Shown: positions 54,022 to 64,000 of the stretch, piece by piece | Layout: the number at the start of each line of letters is the position of its first letter | How positions within the stretch are numbered: the stretch's first letter is position 1 | Assembly: GCA_013368325.1 (NCBI GenBank) | Contig: JAACJK010000060.1 | Location: forward strand, 496,001 to 560,000 | Direction: 5' to 3' | Source of the DNA: Ephemerocybe angulata | Taxonomy: Eukaryota > Basidiomycota > Agaricomycetes > Agaricales > Psathyrellaceae | Length of the DNA stretch: 64,000 nt | Translations under genes and position numbers: made by a program | The notes under the pieces: generated by a model | Told to the model about the DNA's origin: nothing | What the model saw: only the letters and a program-made list of their open reading frames with translations | Databases searched by the model: none

Positions 54022-55601
54022 ATGCCGGTGACCGGATTCATTTCTGTTGTGACTTCGTCATTCGCGTTGGGGGGGATCTCAGTTAGACCGGCGAGCGGCC
54101 TTCGGCGCTCGCCGCGCCCGAGGTGTATCTTTGACTCTGATGTTTTCGGAGGGCGTCCAGAAGTTGGGGAGGTTCTGGAGGGCATCAGTAGGCTAGAATG
54201 GGCTACGGTGCGTATCGTGTTTCATACTTCGCGTCTCAAGAGCTAACACACGCCGCTCGGCGGACGAATTTCTATTGCGACTTCGTCATCCCGGGCCCCC
54301 AACTACAAGCGCAAGTCCCAGATTCCCTACGGTGCGTATCGTATTGATGTTTTGTGTCTCAAGAGCTAACACACTGACAGGCCGCTCGGCGGATGAATTT
54401 CTGTCGTGTCTTCGCCATCCCGACATCCGGTTGAATGCCAGCGCGAGACCAACCGGCCTGCGGCGCTCCCCGCGCTCCCACGAACAGTCAACTTCGCCTT
54501 CAAGACAGTTCCAGCAGCTGGAAAGGGGGCTCAGTGGGCTGAAATATGCCAAGGTGCGTCTCAGCCATAGTCCTCGTCGTTCCACCAGCTCACCACCACA
54601 CCCATATCCCACACGGCGCTCGGCGGACGCAATTCTGTTGCGTCTTCACCATCCCGACGACCAGAATGCCAGCGCGACACCCAGATTCCCGAGCCCATCC
54701 CGTACGTTACCCCATTTTCTTGGACCTACGTACTGACAATATCTGGACAATAGCCATCATCACGTACCAAGACTTGGCTCAGGGGACGATTTCCCTTGCG
54801 ACTTCGCCATCATCGCCATCAAGCACGCCAAATGAATTGGCGCGTCACTCTGGAGATCCTGCGAGCATCCTCCGGATGCTCGACACCTCGTCAGGCCAGT
54901 CCATGCCCACCCCATAGCTCACGCTGCCACACCCCTCTCACGGGATTCATTTCGATAGTGTATTTGTCATCCGGACGCGCAAAGCGACCACAGAGCCCCC
55001 ACGAACCGCGCCGCCATCCTCTCGGCTCTACAAAGGCCAAAATAACCTTCGGGCCATGTCTACCCTCGTTGTGGTGAGCATACGCAGGCCCCCAGAGTTG
55101 TGCGCTACGCCCCGTACGTCAATTTCGCTCGCGTTCGCTTTGACACCACCTCACGATCCATCAATTCACCAGGGCGTCCACAATCCCATCCAAATTCGCC
55201 CCATCCTCGCACCCACCCCCTCCACAGCCATTGCCAAGCCCAGCTCTTCAAGCCTCTCGCGGGATTCATTTCTATCGTGATCTCGCGATCCCGGCACCGA
55301 CGCAAGACGACCATTCCTGCGCCGCCATCCCAATTGGGATATTTCCACCTTCCGTCATCGTGCGGTACGTCACTCTCCTCTCGCTATCTCGGACCTGCAT
55401 TTACGAAAAAGCCACGTAGACCATTCGAAAATCGATCTCAAGTCGCCAGTAAGTCGTTTCTGCATGATGTGCGAGGAATTTCCATTGAATACACGCCATT
55501 TAGCTCGCCACGGCCCACCAAATATCCCAGCCGCCTCAGGGTGTCATTCTCGTATCTCGTAAGTCACTCTTTGCGCCCATTCATGCCTAATAATTGATTG
55601 A
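54022..55601 (+). repeat. Ladder of GFIS exon-like modules, unit 2
   Basis: Copy of the module ladder described for unit 1, offset 9,041 bases. I noticed no differences. Confidence 0.45.
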
Positions 55602-57020
55602 GAATTGTTTCTGCGGTCACGGTGTCACCCTCACACTCGACAAATCTGCGCTATTTCGGTAAGCGAACACCTTATTTACCTACGCGATCATTCTGACGCA
55701 ACATTCATATAGGGACAGCATATCACCCATATCACCCCTGCCGGGATGCCATATCACCAGGGTACGTTCGCTCGCTCTATGTACTAATTGATTAATACTT
55801 ACCGCCTGACGACGCAGAGACCACCGGAGGTGTGTGGTGCAGCCAATGGGCCCGCGCATTTCATCATGCCAGCCTCCGGTTTCCGACGTCCCCTGGTCTG
55901 GCCCCGGGACAAAAATAGAGTACACACACCTACGTAACCGTCTCCTCCATAGTTTAGTCGTAGTCAGTCGTAGTCCCGTTCCCAGAAACGCCACCGAGGC
56001 GAAGGCCAAGCCCGCCAGGGATTGACCCCGAAGTTTGAAGTGTAGCCTCATGCGGCACATTCATTCAACTTCCACGGTCAATCCCGAGGCGTGTAGGACG
56101 CGTAGTGTACACATATCGTATACTTAGTACCTTTTCACACCAATATATTGCCTTGAAATTAAACAGATGGTCCGAAAAGCGAGGGTATGACGCAACGCAA
56201 AACTAAGCGCCTACGGGCGCTTAATCGTCGCGCGCGATTTCTGTCCTCATTTCTGCTCATTCAAGGTCACTTGAAGTGTAGTATAGAGCTATAAATGCTG
56301 TGATAGCCATTGGATATGTCCTAGAACTCAAAGTTACTCGCCAAAAGCTGGCCAAGCCCTCAGGGGAACCTAATGCAACTTTCTGTCAAATAGCGCGAAA
56401 AGTTCACTCTCGCACGGAACACCCAGTCACAATTTTGAACTAATCAAGTATCTTATCGTAGTTGTAGTAAAGGACACCTACTTATCTAGGTCTGGTTATT
56501 GCGATGCATTGCCGTAGTACATGTGTGATAGACTTACACGTCCAACAACACGAATGTCAAAGATTGCGCACGTTCACAGAGTGAGCGACTTTGGGTTTAA
56601 TGCAAGCTATCGCGAATTCTGATATATTACTCCATCTAATATGGGTTGATATCGGTCCACTATTAGTGCATTCATGGCAGTCCCCAGTGTTGAAATAGAA
56701 CGGGATGCTTGAAACGCGGTTTTGTGAAATAAGCGCCCAATTTGACGAAGTCGACCGTGTTCAATCTCTCGGACAATTCCAGGCATGTACATACGTAGCG
56801 TTGACACACCTATGTATTCTGTAAATAGATAAGCGTGCGACGGGCCCATGCATCGAGTTACATGGGCACATTTACATTACGCTCGCCAAGCACCAAGTCC
56901 ACCAACACCGTCTCACACGCACGGCACTGTTGTGTGCGATCCATGCACATAACGTACATTCAAGGGCTATCTACAGCCGGTAGTATGACAGCTGTCAGCC
57001 CCGTGAGCGAATATCTCTGT

Positions 57021-57470
57021 TCAAATGTCTGAACTTTCGCTCGGGGCAACCGCAAGCCTTAGACACCGTTTTCCTCGTAGACCAAGAAATACAGGTCTAT
57101 TCGAGACCCCAGCACCATCATATACATACCCATAATTAGGGGTAACTACTCCGCTACTCACCGGTGCATCCCCCATCCCAGGGCGACCAAGATCTTCGAT
57201 GCACGGTTGCATTCCGGCACCCTTCTCCTCCTCCTCCCGTTCATTCAATCCCTTCGTTTCAACGAGATCCGTTCCTGGGCTAGGCTGGCTTGGCATGCCG
57301 ACAGAACACACACGTGATGGATTAAGGCTGTCAGAAATGCCATTCCCCAGGGAAAATTTGCGAGTGAGCGAATCGGAGGAGAGGATGTGCGACGTAAGGC
57401 GTAGAAAGACGGGACTTGGCTCGAAATAACTCTCGGCGGAGGGCTGGGGATTGGGTAAGTCTCGGAACAT
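57021..57470 (-). CDS. Hypothetical 149-residue protein (unit 2)
   Basis: Identical in translation to the frame at 47980-48429. Same divergent TATATA (57530). Confidence 0.35.
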   Translation of the reverse strand: MFRDLPNPQPSAESYFEPSPVFLRLTSHILSSDSLTRKFSLGNGISDSLNPSRVCSVGMPSQPSPGTDLVETKGLNEREEEEKGAGMQPCIEDLGRPGMGDAPVSSGVVTPNYGYVYDGAGVSNRPVFLGLRGKRCLRLAVAPSESSDI

Positions 57471-58189
57471 ACTGGGTGAGCTCGGATAGGGCGGATAGGA
57501 TGCGAAGGGTGGTGTGCGGATCGGAGGGGTATATAGGATGGGGGGATGGGGTCGGGATTTTGCATTCCATCATCACCCTTTCCTTCCCTTTCACATTCTA
57601 TCCATTCTCGCATTGAGATCTATTTCTTCACTCATTTATCTCGCCCACTCCATTCGCTCGTCTCCGTCATTATTGCCCTCGTCGTCTTCAACGACGAGCT
57701 CGCGGTGAGTACGATGTTTGGTCCTTGATCTTTTCCCCTCTGCTTCCACATTCTGTCCATTTTCACATCTAGATTTAATTTCTCATTCATTTCCACATCT
57801 ACTCCATTCACTCCTCGCCCGCATTATTGTTGTTGTCGACGAGTTCGCAGTGAGTACGATGCCCCTGCCTCGGTGTGACTGATGTCACTGACCTTCTCCC
57901 CGCTTACCAGTCACACTCCATCCTTCCTTTCCCCCATCTTTCACCTCCGCCTCTCATTGTCAAATTGTCGAAGCTCGACGACGACGACGGCCTCTACTCG
58001 GGTAAGTCAAATTTCTATTGCCTAGCCCTACTTACTCATTTCTACCTTTAGGTCGAGCTCACTGTGGGCAACGACGAGCTCCGACTCACCACCACCGGCG
58101 CATGACGACGACGGCAAATTCTACCCGACCAAGTAAGTTTTTTGTTGTCTACAATACATCTCAGGTTACTGACTACTTCCTAACATTAG

Positions 58190-59468
58190 CCCGAGCTCGC
58201 TCTCGAGCACGATGTGCTCAGGTGCACTTCACCGTCGAGCGAAGGCTCAAACATCGGTTGGAAGGTACAGGTAAGCTACGTTGACTTCGAAGCAATATTT
58301 TACTCTGGCACTGGCTAGATATCATTAGTGCGAGCACCCTGTGGCCAACGACGAGCTCCAACACTCGACTCACCAGCACCGTCGCATTGCCCAGAGGTAC
58401 GTACACCCACACTCCACCTCTCGATTCACGCTGACCGTGCCTTTGTTCAGATACTCTGACCTGGGCTGTGACGGTGGCTCCCAGCCGTTGGCGCAGGTGT
58501 GTACACGATATTCGTCGTATGAAGAATTACTGACCTCTCGTAGCCTCCCGACGTCGTCCACCAGCGCAGAATTCCGTCGGCAAATCCACCTGCGCCGTAC
58601 CCAGCTTGCACACCCAGCAACTTTCATCCCCAGGCCCTCTCGTCACGTCTCGAGCACAGACCCTTGCAACGCCGGTACGTCGACCCTCGTTCGTTGCGCC
58701 GGAGTGGGAGATTATGGCAGAAACCCGTAAGTCGAGCTCATTTTCCCGAGTACTCGACTCGTTGTGCACCACAGATTCATGTTATAACTCAATGGGACAC
58801 TGGGGAACGAGTTTACGGGGTGGGAGCCGCTGGGAGACCGGACTATGGTACGTATTACACTCACCTATAGTCATGGACGTTGCACTGACCTATTCCAGCT
58901 CTCGCGCAACGTAAACGACGTCTGGGCCGACGCCAGTCGGTCGGCGCATGCTGCGCACTTGCCCGGAGCACCGCCAAGCTGCGCTTCGAGTCGAAACATG
59001 CGTATCCAAGCCTCAGGACCGCCGTTTTGGCTTCTGGTCGCCTCGGGAGGCCGTGGCGAGCAAGGGATGGGTCTGGGGCCTTCGTGAGTCCCTCTGCAGC
59101 ATACTCGAGACGACGTGCTCACTCATTCACAGTTCACACATCACGGCGTTCGCGCACGAGCTCGCAAGGGGACAGCAAGGTCAGAAGTCCGGGCTCCTCA
59201 AGCTACATTCGTCGTGGTCGTGCGACAGGTCTGGGTCTCGGGAGGTGCGTGCTATCGTTGTGCTCGAACGCACAGTACTCACCGTTTGGCAGCACACCCA
59301 ACACGCCGTAGGCATCCCTCATCCGCCGCCCTCAACAGCCTGCTCTCGCCGGCACTCTGCCTAACCGTGCGCGAGCTCACAGTCGCCGGGTGGCCGGTGC
59401 TCGACTCACTTGCTCGTTTCTCGGTCTATTGGAAGGCGCGGTTGCGTGGAGGGGCTGGCGTAGAATAG
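58190..59468 (+). CDS. Orphan seven-exon gene, 5' end unresolved (unit 2)
   Basis: Copy of the gene at 49149-50426 with the same seven exons. The only change noticed is one extra T in the first intron (near 58297), which does not affect coding. Confidence 0.42.
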
Positions 59469-59669
59469 CACGATGTATATTATGTATTTGTTATGCTAAT
59501 ATACAGTGGTTGGGCGAGACCGGAGTGTGCGAGTCGGCGACGTACCTGTAGCGTTCGGATTGTGCCCCAAGTGCACTGCAAGATGGGCTTCTGAGTGCTT
59601 GAACTCTGCGTGCCGGTCGGTGATGCTGATGTCGTTGGGTGTGGCACGGCAGACTTGAGCCCACACCGC

Positions 59670-59708
59670 CAGCAGAGCAAGGTGCGTTGAACGCACCTTG
59701 CTCTGCTG
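59670..59708. repeat. 39-nt near-perfect palindrome at the unit 2/3 junction
   Basis: Same arms and single-base spacer as at 50628-50666. Confidence 0.9.
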
Positions 59709-59865
59709 AGCGCGGCCAAGCCAACGTTGTCTTGGGTGTGCGGCGGCTGGCGTCCTTCGTGCAGATCGAGGGCAGGCGAGAGACGGCGGATGGGCACTCG
59801 CGTCGTGCTCGTGTTGGCTGCAGGAGATCAGACGTGCGGGAATAACAAAAAAGAAATCTTCGTGC

Positions 59866-61287
59866 TCATCGCGTTCCACGCCCGTACCCAACCTGCAGGT
59901 TGTCCAGCTCGGCCTCGAGGCTCTTGATCGCGCTGTGGGCGTGCTCGAGGTCCTTGTTGAGACGATCTCTCTCGGCAATAAGCTGCAGGGAGCCGATTAG
60001 TACCCGCACAATGCACTAGAACGATGCCACGTACATGCTGTTCCCACTGCCTGAACCTGGCTTCCTCGGCCTTGACCTGCTCGGTGAACTTCTTCCGGAG
60101 GGCCTCCTCCTCCTCCTTGAACTTGGGGTTGTCGAGCTTCTTGACCTTGGCCTCGCCGAACTTGCGCGTCTCCATCTGCTGCTGCCTGTAGTTCTCGTAG
60201 TGCGAGTCCTCGGTCGTCGAGATGAGGTCGAGCATGTGCGTGCGGATGAGAAGCGAGCGGAGCTTCTTGAAGTCGCAGTGGTTCTCGTTCTCGACCTCGG
60301 CGACACCCCAGATGTACTCGCGACCCTTGACGGTTCTTCCGTCTGCGGTCTTCACGTCCTCTGTCGACCCGATGATGGAGAAGGGAATGGCCTCAATGAG
60401 CATCTGAGCGTGCTCTGCATTCTCGTCATCGTCCAGGGGCGGCGTGTAGATGCGGATGCCCTGCGCCTGGATCACCTCGCGAACCTGAAAAGTCGTCAGT
60501 TGATAAGCTCGCATTATTTACGTCTGACGTACACGTTGCTTGAAGGTGAAGAGGTCGTTCTGGGTGAGGGTGTCGGCCTTGGCGACGACGGGAATGAGGT
60601 TGACGCGCGTTCCCAGGCGCTTCATGACCTCGATGTCGAGCGGCTTGAGGCTGAAAAAACGTCAACTTTTCGACCTCCTAAGACCGTGATGCGTACTTAC
60701 GTGTGCCCGGTGGGCCTGATGAAGTAGAGACAGGCGTGGACGCGCAAGTCCGTCTTTTCGCTCCGCTGGGGCTGCTGCTCCTGGCGCATATACGCCTCGT
60801 GCTGGTCGTCGATGAACTCGACGATGGGCAGCCACGAGTCGCGGTTGTTGACGTAGTCGCCGAAGCCGGGGGTGTCGATGACGGTGAGCTTGACCTTGAA
60901 CTGCTTCTCCTCGAGCTCGGCCTTGATGATCTCGACCTCCGTGAGCTTGTCCATCTGCTTCACATGGCGCCTGCTGTAGTTCTTGGGCGGCGAGAGCTCC
61001 GTCGAGAACAGCGTGTTGATGAGCGTGGTCTTGCCCAGCCCGGATTCGCCTGTGCGTTGCGTTAGTGACGATGAGCGTCGAGGACGCTGCTGACGACGAG
61101 TACGCACCGACGACCATGATTGTGAAGTGCGCCCCGCGCTTGGCTACAATCTTATGCCTCTAGACGACGGTAGAACGCGTCAGACTCCGCTGTTGGGGCC
61201 AGCAGAACATCCAGCAGAACATACCTGGTTCGGGAGGTTGGCAATACCAATGCCGTCAGTGGGAGGAGAGGTGGTAAGGGCAGACAT
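59866..61287 (-). CDS. cdc3: Septin, Cdc3/AspB class (copy 3)
   Basis: Intact version of copy 2: the G run at the DTPG codons has five bases (near 60868), restoring DTPGFGDYVNNRDSW. All other exons match copy 2, including the C-terminal ending GYGRGTR. Intron positions match copy 1, so the copies arose at the DNA level and not by retroposition. It is predicted functional. Confidence 0.88.
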
Positions 61288-63064
61288 TTTGGAGCTGGAC
61301 GCTGTGGAAGACGAAAGGACGTGGACGACGGTGAGGACGGGGTCTTGGGGAACGGCGACGACGACGACGAGCAAGAGCTTTCCAGTTCAAAACCCGACTC
61401 AAATCGTCTGACCCCGTAGCACTGTTTGCGTCTGTTTGTGATGTGGCCCAACTCCGATGGCCCCTGTGATCTAATCAGCGTGCTCGTTCTGGTGCTCAGA
61501 AAACGGACATTCGTAGATTTTTCATAGGTGTCTCTTCCCACGGCATCCTCCATTATCGGCCCCGGCGAGCAGAGGTGCGCCATAGCGACCCCATACCCGC
61601 CGAGACCGTGGAGGCTATCTACTGACTACTACAGGTAATCTACGGGTATGACTACGGGGCGGCGAGGACTTGGGTGACGGCGACGACAACGACAACAAGA
61701 GCAAGGTAATATACCTCTCTGTGGGTGCGGCAAGGGTGACATAGCGACGACGACCACAGGTGCAACGGCGACGGCAACGAGAGTGGGACTGGCGGAGGGG
61801 CGGAGGGTAGGGACGGCAACAAGGCAAGCTGGGGAGGTGAGGATTATTTTTACCCAGGTTATATACCCCTACGTGCGGGCATTGTTTGTCGTACTCGCGT
61901 GCTGGCATTCAACAAACATGCTCCGGGGATACGATACGGGCGGAGTCGTTTCGTTGCCAAGTCCATTTCGCGTGCCATTTTCGGCGGTAAGTACTTAGCG
62001 TATCAATACGTGAGTCTCTCGTACTAGTAGCGCGGCCAGACCCAAGTCCAACAATAACTTGGTTTATCTTGTTCTCCCTCAAGTTCTTTTAGCCAGTAGC
62101 CAGGATAATAAACGACTTTTGTGCCTTCTCTACGACCATGAATTGTGGAGGCACCACACGGGAATGCGCGTGAAAGACCCAAGAAAGACCGCATTTGACT
62201 TGCCGGGCTTACGACTTCCGAGGCTTATCATTCGTAAGTCCATTTCTCTTTCTCATGCCGTGACGGTAGCGTCGGGTAGACACTCGTCCATCAATACATC
62301 CATTTTGCTTGGACTGCTCTCTTGCGCATTTGCGCTCTTGTGTCTGGCTGGCGTACCTGGTCATTTTCTACCTTTCTGAGAAGTGGATTTTCTACGACCG
62401 TAGCTCTTGGAGGCACCCCATACGACGGGGATGCGTGCAGCCGCGTGAGAGACCGCATTCGACTTCACCGCCGCACTTACGACTTACGAGCCAAGTCTTG
62501 ATGCGACCCTGCAACATTCCGCACTCTCGTCACTCTCGGCTCCATTGCGTAAAGCCAATATTTCTAGTGTTGTGCTGGGTAGCTAGAATAAATGTACTGT
62601 ACACGGATTGCTGATGTATGAACTTCCTTTGACAATATTTTGAAAGCAAGGCAACATATTTCGCGGCTCGTCTGAGGACTGACCACCTTGGGCAACTCGA
62701 AATATGACAAGTCCATTCATGACAGCGGGCACACACAAACAGATGATGCACAGCCCATAGCCGGATGCGTCTCCCGTATTCATTTGCTGATCAATTCAGC
62801 TTTGTAGCACCGAGTCCCGTCCGGGCGGCGAGCACTCTGTCAGAATTATTCGTCTTTCTTCCCTCCTACCAAATCCCCCAGAATACTCCCCGTTTCCCTC
62901 CAAGCTTCCTACACCGTCCTTCCGTCCTTCCGACCTCCCCACCTTGTTTCCCGGAAGACGATATATTGTGTCGGCTCGTTGCTCACCTCAGTACGTCGCC
63001 CAAGGCTCCAATTTCTCTCTTCGACGCACACTTATCCTGACATTGCTCTACAGTCTCGCGCCGC

Positions 63065-64000
63065 ATGCCGGTGACCGGATTCATTTCTGTTGTGACTTCG
63101 TCATTCGCGTTGGGGGGGATCTCAGTTAGACCGGCGAGCGGCCTTCGGCGCTCGCCGCGCCCGAGGTGTATCTTTGACTCTGATGTTTTCGGAGGGCGTC
63201 CAGAAGTTGGGGAGGTTCTGGAGGGCATCAGTAGGCTAGAATGGGCTACGGTGCGTATCGTGTTTCATACTTCGCGTCTCAAGAGCTAACACACGCCGCT
63301 CGGCGGACGAATTTCTATTGCGACTTCGTCATCCCGGGCCCCCAACTACAAGCGCAAGTCCCAGATTCCCTACGGTGCGTATCGTATTGATGTTTTGTGT
63401 CTCAAGAGCTAACACACTGACAGGCCGCTCGGCGGATGAATTTCTGTCGTGTCTTCGCCATCCCGACATCCGGTTGAATGCCAGCGCGAGACCAACCGGC
63501 CTGCGGCGCTCCCCGCGCTCCCACGAACAGTCAACTTCGCCTTCAAGACAGTTCCAGCAGCTGGAAAGGGGGCTCAGTGGGCTGAAATATGCCAAGGTGC
63601 GTCTCAGCCATAGTCCTCGTCGTTCCACCAGCTCACCACCACACCCATATCCCACACGGCGCTCGGCGGACGCAATTCTGTTGCGTCTTCACCATCCCGA
63701 CGACCAGAATGCCAGCGCGACACCCAGATTCCCGAGCCCATCCCGTACGTTACCCCATTTTCTTGGACCTACGTACTGACAATATCTGGACAATAGCCAT
63801 CATCACGTACCAAGACTTGGCTCAGGGGACGATTTCCCTTGCGACTTCGCCATCATCGCCATCAAGCACGCCAAATGAATTGGCGCGTCACTCTGGAGAT
63901 CCTGCGAGCATCCTCCGGATGCTCGACACCTCGTCAGGCCAGTCCATGCCCACCCCATAGCTCACGCTGCCACACCCCTCTCACGGGATTCATTTCGATA
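63065..64000 (+). repeat. Ladder of GFIS exon-like modules, unit 3 (truncated)
   Basis: First five or six modules of the ladder described for unit 1; the window ends inside the next module. Confidence 0.45.

Larger units (their letters stand above)
50824..59865. repeat. Tandem unit 2 of the septin-containing array
   Basis: Full copy, 9,042 bases from septin stop to septin stop. Differences noticed from unit 1: several substitutions in the septin 3' third, a one-base deletion near 51825, and a one-base insertion in a T run near 58297 (inside an intron of the orphan gene). Confidence 0.92.
59866..64000. repeat. Tandem unit 3 (partial, cut by the window end)
   Basis: Continues as a near-identical copy to the last base of the window, within the GFIS module ladder (63065 onward). 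The array may extend further. Confidence 0.9.

Noticed and set aside
41778..61287. Septin copies as retrogenes
   Set aside because: All copies keep the same introns and are embedded in the same 9-kb unit, so duplication was at the DNA level.

Overview
The window is nuclear DNA of a filamentous basidiomycete, most likely a wood- or litter-decaying Agaricomycete. The genes are cut by many 45-65 base GT-AG introns, and the families include an AA9 lytic polysaccharide monooxygenase, a DUF6533-type seven-helix protein, FunK1-like kinase fragments, single-pass ectodomain proteins and a Crinkler/RHS-type NTPase-nuclease. There are no bacterial-style operons. Gene models here were built by hand from splice sites and reading phase, so exon ends are predictions.

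Layout, 0-24 kb: a head-to-head pair of delta-12 fatty-acid desaturase genes (left one cut by the window edge); two tandem single-pass membrane proteins with a conserved ectodomain; a FAR-17a/AIG1-like membrane protein; cytochrome c oxidase subunit VIIc; a cyclophilin with a mitochondrial-type leader; an intron-containing tRNA-Lys(CUU); a one-module Cys-motif protein; a DUF6533 protein; an AA9 monooxygenase; a 449-bp hAT-like MITE with perfect 8-bp target duplication; and a GH88/105-like hydrolase.

Layout, 22.8-40 kb: an accessory region. A FunK1-like kinase fragment lies beside a small coiled-coil protein whose ATG is split by an intron. Both genes recur as paralogs at 35.4-39.7 kb, this time flanking a VWA-domain gene. 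Between the two sets lie a PIN-like nuclease gene, a roughly 4-kb gene with five Cys-Cys zinc-binding-type modules and repeated PPLPSR motifs, and a P-loop NTPase plus PD-(D/E)XK-like nuclease of the Crinkler/RHS class. A 9-base motif (TAAGCGCCC) recurs in the intergenic DNA around several of these genes.

Layout, 41.8-64 kb: a tandem array of a 9,042-bp unit, seen two full times plus a partial third. Each unit carries a Cdc3/AspB-type septin gene followed by about 7.5 kb of splice-site-rich DNA. That DNA holds a predicted seven-exon orphan gene and ladders of duplicated short exons. The units are almost base-for-base identical. The middle septin has a one-base deletion in its G3 GTPase motif, and the first septin differs at its 3' end. 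A 39-nt near-perfect hairpin marks each unit junction.
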